NCBI GenBank assembly: GCA_913060675.1
Contig: CAJXUS010000020.1
Location: 1 to 60,445 of the forward strand
Direction of reading: 5' to 3'
Length of the DNA: 60,445 nucleotides
Source: an uncultured Rhodospirillales bacterium
GTDB taxonomy: Bacteria > Pseudomonadota > Alphaproteobacteria > Kiloniellales > Kiloniellaceae
Below the pieces are notes generated by a model, which saw only the letters and a program-made list of their open reading frames with translations, ran no database searches and was not told the DNA's origin. Position numbers and translations under genes: made by a program. Positions 55,267-60,445 of this stretch are shown piece by piece (the stretch's first letter is position 1; every line of letters starts with the position of its first letter).

Positions 55267-56334
55267 CTAGTTATCGGCAAGGGTAGTATCTTCTTGTTTT
55301 AAGGCCTGTTGTGCGTTGCTGTCGGCACCGGATGGTAAAGGCGCAAGCGGACTTCGTACCCACTCTCTGATGTCAGTAAGAACGGTTTCAGCCTGTAGAT
55401 CGCGCAACAGCATATGCCATCCATTTTCATACAGGGCTGCACGTTGAGGACCTGCAATACCATTGGGTAAGCTGTTCCAGACATCTCGTGTCGGCTCCCA
55501 CGGAACGACTTCGTCCTTTTCGCCGTAGAGCAAAAGAGTGGGGAGGGTTAAGCTATTGGATGATCCGTAAGCGGCATCCATGAGATCTGTGAGACCATAA
55601 ACACTGTCGATCCGCGTACTTTTGATCACGAGAGGGTCTCTGCCCAGGCCGATCAACATCGGAATGTTATCAGAGGCTTGAATTTTAAGCCCGCTACCAG
55701 TGAAGCTGGCCCAGGGGGTGGTGTGCGCAACCAGCCAAAGGGATGCCCTTTGGTAAAACGGCATGGTTTCTCTTGCCCATACCGCGGGAGCAGAGAGAAT
55801 AACACCATCTGTATCTAGGCCTGTATTTAGTTTGTTATCAAGATCATTTTCTTCTTGAAGGGCAGCCATAACAACGGCACCACCCATACTGATTCCGACA
55901 GTGTAAAGTGGCGTATTGGGGTGGCGCGCCCGGAGCAACCTTAAGGCAGCACGGAGGTCGGCAGTCATCTGCTTGTGGCCCCCCCAGAGACCCGGAAGAG
56001 GGGCGGCACCAAACCCACGTTGATCATAGGCGTAAGTGGCAATTCCGGACTTTGCCCAAAAAGTTCCGGGGGTCTCGAACGCATTGGAGTAATCGTTAAA
56101 TCCATGAAGGCCAAGGATTATGATTTCAGGTTTGCCTTCGGGTAGCCAGCTCTGCATTGGGAGAGAAAGGCCGTCGTCGGTGATGAAACTGTCACCCTTG
56201 AGCGCGGCGGCATCAACCTGGTCACCGAGAGGAGCAAGGCGAGGCGCACATGCCCCCAAAAAAACAAGTAATGCGACGGATAATACCAGCGCAAGAGACT
56301 TTTTCTTCTTTAATGAACCGGAAAAGATCTTCAT
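55267..56334 (-). CDS. alpha/beta hydrolase lipoprotein (lysophospholipase-like)
   Basis: This 355-residue protein has a lipoprotein signal peptide: lysines, hydrophobic LALVLSVALLVF and lipobox LGAC, with Cys near residue 29. It is therefore anchored in the inner or outer membrane and would need the Lnt made at 3644. The hydrolase_4 domain has the nucleophile elbow GISMGG, a catalytic Asp probably in YGEKDEVVPWEP and His in ENGWHMLLRD. It resembles monoacylglycerol lipases and lysophospholipases. The substrate is inferred only. It lies downstream of the ABC ATPase on the same strand. Confidence 0.9.
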   Translation of the reverse strand: MKIFSGSLKKKKSLALVLSVALLVFLGACAPRLAPLGDQVDAAALKGDSFITDDGLSLPMQSWLPEGKPEIIILGLHGFNDYSNAFETPGTFWAKSGIATYAYDQRGFGAAPLPGLWGGHKQMTADLRAALRLLRARHPNTPLYTVGISMGGAVVMAALQEENDLDNKLNTGLDTDGVILSAPAVWARETMPFYQRASLWLVAHTTPWASFTGSGLKIQASDNIPMLIGLGRDPLVIKSTRIDSVYGLTDLMDAAYGSSNSLTLPTLLLYGEKDEVVPWEPTRDVWNSLPNGIAGPQRAALYENGWHMLLRDLQAETVLTDIREWVRSPLAPLPSGADSNAQQALKQEDTTLADN

Positions 56335-56403
56335 TCACAAAACCTTATGTTATCCGGTTTGATTATTACGCTCTCAAAGCTGAGTAGCAAGTGGTGCTGG
56401 CCG

Positions 56404-57429
56404 TTACTTTTCTAAGTTGTGAGCACCGCGCGTTAATTGAAGGAAGATATCTTCGAGATCGCCCTGATCTGTCATGATGTCCGTTATCGTGAGATCTGCA
56501 TCATTTGCGGCCTTGAGAATGTCGGCAAGCTGTCCGTCATCGGCTTTGTAGCTAAAGGTAATTTGCCGGGCTGATTTTTGCTCGACATGAAAGCGGGTAA
56601 AACTGTTGGGCAAATGATCGAGATCTTCAGCCAATGACAGCGTCAGTGTTTTGCTTTCAATACGGGCCAGCAGAGCCTGGGTGGTATCACAGGCGATGAC
56701 CTGACCATGGTTGATAATCGCGATTTGATCACAAAGTTCTTCTGCTTCTTCGAGATAGTGCGTGGTCAATAAAATGGTCGTGCCCCGTTTGTTAAGCTCG
56801 CGGACATAGGCCCAAAGTTGTTGGCGCAGTTCAATGTCAACACCCGCAGTTGGTTCATCAAGAACCAAAACTGGGGGGCTGTGAACCATGGCTTTACCGA
56901 CCATAAGTCGACGTTTCATGCCGCCAGAAAGACTTCTTGTGTAGGTCTTGGCTTTATCAGAAAGCCCCATGACTTCGAGAATTTCTTCACTGCGGCGTTC
57001 GCTTTTGGGGACACCGTAAAGGCCAGCCTGAAGTTCCAGCAACTCAAGCGGCGTGAAAAAGGGATCGAAGTTCAGTTCTTGAGGAACGACGCCGATAGAC
57101 ATACGTGCCGGGCGCATTTCCTCTTTGATATCGTGGCCCCAGATCTTTGCTGAACCACTTGTTTTGTTTACCAGCCCGGCAAGAATATTGATCAAAGTGG
57201 ATTTTCCGGCACCATTTGGCCCGAGGAGGCCAAAAATACTGCCACGGGGAATCTTGAGATCAACAGAGCTTAGGGCCCGTTTTTCACTGGCATTTCCTGC
57301 TGCTTGGTAAACCTTTGTCAGGCCTTCAAGTTCAACGGCGTAAGCTGGCATGCCAGGGATATCCTTTTGCATTTGCGCGTCAGTTTCTTTTTTTGGTGAA
57401 GCGGGTGCGTAACTGTGGTCGTCAGGCAT
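56404..57429 (-). CDS. ABC-2 type exporter ATP-binding protein
   Basis: This 341-residue ABC ATPase of the DrrA/NodI type has Walker A GPNGAGKSTLIN, the signature LSGGMKRRLMVGKAM, Walker B VLVLDEPTAGVD and the switch His in LLTTHYLEEAEEL. An about 30-residue N-terminal extension and a C-terminal ligand domain follow the exporter pattern. The matching membrane permease is not adjacent on either side, so it must be encoded elsewhere or shared. The downstream gene is the lipoprotein hydrolase, 69 bases away on the same strand. Confidence 0.92.
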   Translation of the reverse strand: MPDDHSYAPASPKKETDAQMQKDIPGMPAYAVELEGLTKVYQAAGNASEKRALSSVDLKIPRGSIFGLLGPNGAGKSTLINILAGLVNKTSGSAKIWGHDIKEEMRPARMSIGVVPQELNFDPFFTPLELLELQAGLYGVPKSERRSEEILEVMGLSDKAKTYTRSLSGGMKRRLMVGKAMVHSPPVLVLDEPTAGVDIELRQQLWAYVRELNKRGTTILLTTHYLEEAEELCDQIAIINHGQVIACDTTQALLARIESKTLTLSLAEDLDHLPNSFTRFHVEQKSARQITFSYKADDGQLADILKAANDADLTITDIMTDQGDLEDIFLQLTRGAHNLEK

Positions 57430-57635
57430 ATTATTATATGTACTATTCGGTTTAACAAAAAAATGGATCAGTTACCGGAAAAAGGGGCTGGAAAATTTCC
57501 GGGCTGGACGGTAAAAGAAATTCAGCATCATTACATAGTGACTATTGTCTCAATAATAAAGACCCACATAATGGAACAACGGTAAACTTATAAAAGTTTT
57601 CCAATCGTTTCAGGGTAAAAAGTCAGGAAAGCGTC

Positions 57636-57815
57636 ATGACCGTAAACGAAACCGAAGAGGTTGAAACCACTGTTGTAGCTTGTGATGGCGGAAGTGGCCC
57701 CAACGGTCATCCCCTTGTCTATCTCAACATGGAAGGCAAGAACGAGATTTCCTGCCCCTATTGCAGCAAACATTTTGTTTTAAAAGAAGGCGCAAGTGGC
57801 GGAAGTGGCCACTAA
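57636..57815 (+). CDS. CHCC-type zinc-finger domain protein (NDUFS6-like)
   Basis: This small protein of 59 residues has the C-H-C-C zinc pattern: Cys16 in VACDGG, His25 in NGHPLVYL, and Cys40 and Cys43 in ISCPYCSKHF. The pattern matches the zf-CHCC family, which includes the complex I subunit NDUFS6, and free copies are widespread in alphaproteobacteria. AGTCAGGAAAGCGTC precedes the ATG. It is divergent from the ABC ATPase and is followed by a terminator. The role of the stand-alone protein is unknown. Confidence 0.92.
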   Translation: MTVNETEEVETTVVACDGGSGPNGHPLVYLNMEGKNEISCPYCSKHFVLKEGASGGSGH

Positions 57816-57862
57816 ACCTTATCGGTGGATTGTTTCGACAAAATTTTGCTCGTGAATTCAAG

Positions 57863-57894
57863 AAGTCTCATACAGTTTTGTATGGGGCTTTTTT
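57863..57894 (+). terminator. Rho-independent terminator after the zinc-finger gene
   Basis: An 11-base-pair stem (57863-57873 wobble-paired with 57880-57890) with the loop AGTTTT is followed by a T-run at 57889-57894. It lies 48 bases after the zinc-finger stop and 52 bases before the DUF4344 gene. Confidence 0.85.
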
Positions 57895-57945
57895 GTTTTT
57901 TTTTCTAGCGTATAATTAGTGACGATAAATTTGAAGGTATCCGAG

Positions 57946-58812
57946 ATGAAGTTCAGGGCTGAGATCTTGAAAAATAGTCGACGTTGGATCGTCAATTATC
58001 TCTTTCTTGCAGGCATTATATTTGGCTTGCCTTGTTTTGGAACTATTTCATCTCAGGCACAGGATGAAACTGAAATCACAGCCCAGGAATTTATCGCCGG
58101 AAACATTTTACTGACGCTTTATCATGAAACCGGACATGCTCTGGTTTCTATCTATGATTTACCTGTTTTGGGAAGCGAAGAAGATGCGGTTGATGTCTTT
58201 TCCATCATCGCCCTTACGGAAGAGCTTAACCAGGGTGAATTGAGCCAAGAGCGTGAGACCAAACTGGATAATTATCTTTTTTCAACGGCTCTTTACTGGT
58301 TGTCCATGAGCGAGGAAGAAGATTTTGAAGATCAAGGGATTACTAGCGAGCATTCCCTGGATTCTGAGAGATTTTTACAACATCTTTGCATGGTTTACGG
58401 CTCTGACTTGGATTTTTATCAAGATTTACCCAAAGACTTTGACGTAGAAGATCTTGTAACTCCGGAGTGCGCGGAGCTTTATCAGTATAAGACAAACGCC
58501 TGGTATAAGGTTCTTGCTCCCCATTGGTTGGGTGATCGGTTTCGTGTTAAAAGAATAGAGGTTGTCGAGGACGAGCCTGACCCTCAATACAAAGGCTATC
58601 GGCAATGGCTCCATGTGCACGGTATTCTTGACGAATTTGAAACTTTCGTTGAAAAATCATTTCACCTACCAAAAAAAATAACTTTACGGCTCAAATCCTG
58701 TGGACAGGCAAATGCTTTTTGGGATCCCCAGGAGTTAGAGATCGTACTCTGTGATGAGCAGATCGCAGAATACAGCCATATCTATGATCAACTGTTGGAA
58801 ACCGATGGCTAA
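57946..58812 (+). CDS. DUF4344 domain metallopeptidase-like protein
   Basis: This 288-residue protein has one N-terminal hydrophobic signal or anchor (YLFLAGIIFGLPCFGTI, about residues 18-34). The zinc-peptidase motif HETGH lies at residues 60-64 in TLYHETGHALVSIYDLPVLG. The sequence pattern fits DUF4344, putative metallopeptidases of unknown target. Six cysteines occur in the periplasmic part. The start is ATG 57946, nine bases after GAAGG; a GTG at 57919 lacks a site. An ECF sigma and anti-sigma pair follow on the same strand 200 bases later. Confidence 0.85.
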   Translation: MKFRAEILKNSRRWIVNYLFLAGIIFGLPCFGTISSQAQDETEITAQEFIAGNILLTLYHETGHALVSIYDLPVLGSEEDAVDVFSIIALTEELNQGELSQERETKLDNYLFSTALYWLSMSEEEDFEDQGITSEHSLDSERFLQHLCMVYGSDLDFYQDLPKDFDVEDLVTPECAELYQYKTNAWYKVLAPHWLGDRFRVKRIEVVEDEPDPQYKGYRQWLHVHGILDEFETFVEKSFHLPKKITLRLKSCGQANAFWDPQELEIVLCDEQIAEYSHIYDQLLETDG

Positions 58813-58889
58813 GGGAGTTAACTCCCGGTCTAAAAATGTATCCTGAAATTGCGGCTTTGAATTACGGCCTTAAATTAGGAAGGAGCTTT

Positions 58890-58917
58890 TTGATTCTCGA
58901 TCGATCGATGCTATAAT
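58890..58917 (+). promoter_or_regulatory. Sigma-70-like promoter of the second ECF sigma gene
   Basis: TTGATT (58890-58895) and TATAAT (58912-58917) are separated by 16 bases, close to the housekeeping consensus. The spacer contains the self-complementary TCGATCGATCGA (58898-58909-like), which might bind a regulator. The promoter lies 100 bases before the GTG start of the sigma gene. Confidence 0.7.
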
Positions 58918-59016
58918 GCGCTCGTATTTCAAAAGACGTCACCAAGGCGTTGGATAATGCCATGTGCAATATGAAAAGAGACGGAACTACCGTTCTTGAA
59001 AAGGTCAGGATAACTG

Positions 59017-59559
59017 GTGCTACGTTCTTTTTTTAGTAGTCGCAGACGTATAGAAAAACTCATTCCTGACTTGAAGGCCTATGCTGTTGCCCTTTGCGGG
59101 GATCGGGATCAAGCAGATGACCTTGTCCAAGAAGCAATTGCACGCGCACTTGAAGCCGATAAAGCTCTGAAAACATCAGAAGATTTACGGCCTTGGTTAT
59201 TTCGAGTGCTTCGGAATTACTTTTTCGACGAACAAAGAAAAAAATCTGTACGCAGGGAATATTTTACCCAAGAAAAACGTTGGGTAAGTGAGAACCGTGA
59301 ACAGTCGCTGGACCCTGAAGATATTCTGGCGATTAAAAATGCTTATGACACTTTATCGGCGAACCATCGTGAGGTACTGGCCTTGGTGGATATCTTGGGG
59401 ATGCGTTACCAGGAAGTGGCGGATTTGCTGAATATATCTTCTGGTACTGTGATGAGTAGAATTAGCCGTGGGAGACAAGCTCTATTGAACAAGCTTGAAG
59501 AACCAAGACAAGACCCAAAACGAGATAATGTTTTAAAGTTTCCTCGGGAGAACCGTTAA
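59017..59559 (+). CDS. ECF RNA polymerase sigma factor (RpoE-like)
   Basis: This 180-residue ECF sigma factor has region 2 at about 15-80 (LIPDLKAYAVALCGDRDQAD, DLVQEAIARALEA, PWLFRVLRNYFFDEQRK) and region 4 at about 110-165 (LSANHREVLALVDILGMRY, EVADLLNISSGTVMSRISRG). The start is GTG 59017, with AAAAGGTCAGGA upstream. The anti-sigma gene starts two bases after its stop. A near-consensus sigma-70 promoter drives it. Regulon unknown. Confidence 0.93.
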   Translation: MLRSFFSSRRRIEKLIPDLKAYAVALCGDRDQADDLVQEAIARALEADKALKTSEDLRPWLFRVLRNYFFDEQRKKSVRREYFTQEKRWVSENREQSLDPEDILAIKNAYDTLSANHREVLALVDILGMRYQEVADLLNISSGTVMSRISRGRQALLNKLEEPRQDPKRDNVLKFPRENR

Positions 59560-59561
59560 CA

Positions 59562-60335
59562 ATGTCCGATAAGGAAACCCCTGATTGGGAAACATTAAAT
59601 GCTTACGTGGATGGAGAACTCTCTCCGGAGAGAGAAGCGTGGGTGAAAGATGCCTGTAAGGATAATCCGAATATTACTTCAGAGATTGCCCGACTGGTTA
59701 TTTTGAAAAAGGCGCTGGCAAGTAAACCTGTCCCCGTAAGCCGGAGTTGGGCCTATGGTATCCATAAATGGGAGGTTGTTGGTGGCGTTACTGTTACGGC
59801 GTTATTGCTCATGGTCTTTGTTGGGATGTCTCTACTTGGGGGGTATTCTCCTTCTTCTTTCCAGAATTGGGCTTTGGAAAAACATGAAAATTTGTCAGAA
59901 CGCAGCTTTGTTGTGACAGATCTCAACCATAACCCTTTGATTGCGGCTTCGGTCAGTGGAACATTGCAGGCCCCGGATTTGACCGGAAGTAAATTGTACC
60001 TGGTGGATCTGACAATTCAGCCCTTTGGAGAAAAAGAAGGGATTGTAATGCACTACCGTGGCTTGAGAGGGTGTCGTGTCAGCTTCTTACTTGCACCTAA
60101 GGGAGTAGATAGTGACAGCATAAAAGAAGCGGCACTGCTTCAAGGAAAAGTGGTGTCAGATTTTTGGAGTGGTAGCCGTTTCAAATTTGGCCTACTGGCC
60201 ACGGGTATGGATGAAAATCGCTTCAACTCGATTTTGAGTTACCTCAAGCTAAATGGAGAAAGAAATCTTCCGGTAACAAAAGAAGATCAACACGCTATGC
60301 GTCAGGTTTATGAAATCTCCAAGTCTTGCGTTTGA
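59562..60335 (+). CDS. transmembrane anti-sigma factor
   Basis: This 257-residue membrane protein has an N-terminal anti-sigma segment (WETLNAYVDGELSPEREAW, about 9-27), one helix at about 70-92 (VVGGVTVTALLLMVFVGMSL) and a periplasmic domain of about 160 residues. The LNAYVDGEL start is typical of ECF anti-sigma factors, but no HxxxCxxC zinc motif is seen. It lies two bases after the sigma stop, so the pair is cotranscribed. A terminator follows 19 bases after the stop. It is the last gene of the window. Confidence 0.88.
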   Translation: MSDKETPDWETLNAYVDGELSPEREAWVKDACKDNPNITSEIARLVILKKALASKPVPVSRSWAYGIHKWEVVGGVTVTALLLMVFVGMSLLGGYSPSSFQNWALEKHENLSERSFVVTDLNHNPLIAASVSGTLQAPDLTGSKLYLVDLTIQPFGEKEGIVMHYRGLRGCRVSFLLAPKGVDSDSIKEAALLQGKVVSDFWSGSRFKFGLLATGMDENRFNSILSYLKLNGERNLPVTKEDQHAMRQVYEISKSCV

Positions 60336-60353
60336 TCCCACTAATAAGTCGAG

Positions 60354-60389
60354 ATAAAAGCTGACCTAAGTAATTTGGCCAGCTTTTAT
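60354..60389 (+). terminator. Terminator after the second sigma/anti-sigma pair
   Basis: ATAAAAGCTG (60354-60363) pairs with CAGCTTTTAT (60380-60389), a ten-base-pair stem with a 16-base loop and flanking T residues. It is symmetrical enough to work on both strands. Confidence 0.85.
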
Positions 60390-60445
60390 TTGTAGTAGTC
60401 GCGACTTGATCTGACAGTTAACCGTTTTGTTGGCGTTATCTGTCA

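Overview
The window looks like a stretch of an alphaproteobacterial chromosome, probably a marine, motile, aerobic lineage of moderate GC (Rhodospirillales/Kiloniellales/Sneathiellales-like; the genus cannot be fixed from sequence alone). Pointers are an Irr-type Fur regulator divergent from fabA-fabB-fabI, the order miaB-phoH-ybeY-corC-lnt-XRE-metK-trmB-rimP-nusA-ylxR-infB-rbfA-truB-rpsO-pnp, a PraR/PhrR-type XRE regulator beside metK, and many TTG/GTG starts. The first 50 bases are not genomic: they are an Illumina Nextera P7/i7 adapter, so the left edge is a contig end and miaB is cut there.

Layout. 51-17971 is a conserved housekeeping block for RNA and envelope functions: tRNA modification (miaB, trmB, truB), ribosome assembly (ybeY, rimP, rbfA), transcription elongation (nusA), translation initiation (infB), rpsO, RNA decay (pnp), lipoprotein acylation (lnt) and SAM synthesis (metK). 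Its leaders before rimP, nusA and pnp carry marked hairpins. 18126-22069 holds small accessory genes (GDPD, DUF1272, a PPOX flavoprotein, a GFA protein, a frameshifted EamA exporter, a LysE exporter). 22521-26007 is the unsaturated fatty acid set fabI-fabB-fabA with divergent irr. 26262-29866 has an SH3 protein, a 2-hydroxyacid dehydrogenase, a GST and an orphan solute-binding protein. 30005-33590 is thiBPQ under a TPP riboswitch on the minus strand. 33822-36998 has nhaA, an OxyR-like regulator lacking the peroxidatic cysteine, and an AraC/GyrI regulator.

37223-42189 is a convergent pair: a PAS histidine kinase and a PilZ-tailed chemoreceptor whose periplasmic sensor domains are clearly homologous. 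42599-47376 encodes a RoxA-like ribosomal oxygenase, a type 2 asparaginase, a class III nucleotide cyclase, a CoA-transferase and a small membrane protein divergent from a TetR regulator with repeated operator-like elements. 48253-50174 is an ECF sigma / anti-sigma / secreted fasciclin module that parallels mycobacterial SigK-RskA-MPT70/83. 50261-53916 has a PEP mutase family enzyme, an Ada-N/AraC protein, an HNH nuclease and the only tRNA (Arg, anticodon CCG), then the septation protein YciB. 53944-57815 has a beta-lactamase-like hydrolase, a lysophospholipase-like lipoprotein, an ABC ATPase without a visible permease and a 59-residue CHCC zinc-finger protein. 57946-60335 has a DUF4344 metallopeptidase and a second ECF sigma/anti-sigma pair.

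No CRISPR array, rRNA, insertion sequence or prophage was seen. The most interesting signals are the Cys-to-Arg OxyR-like protein, the sensor shared between a kinase and a chemoreceptor, the sigma/anti-sigma/fasciclin module, the attenuator-like rimP leader, the long pnp leader hairpin and the frameshift in the EamA gene.
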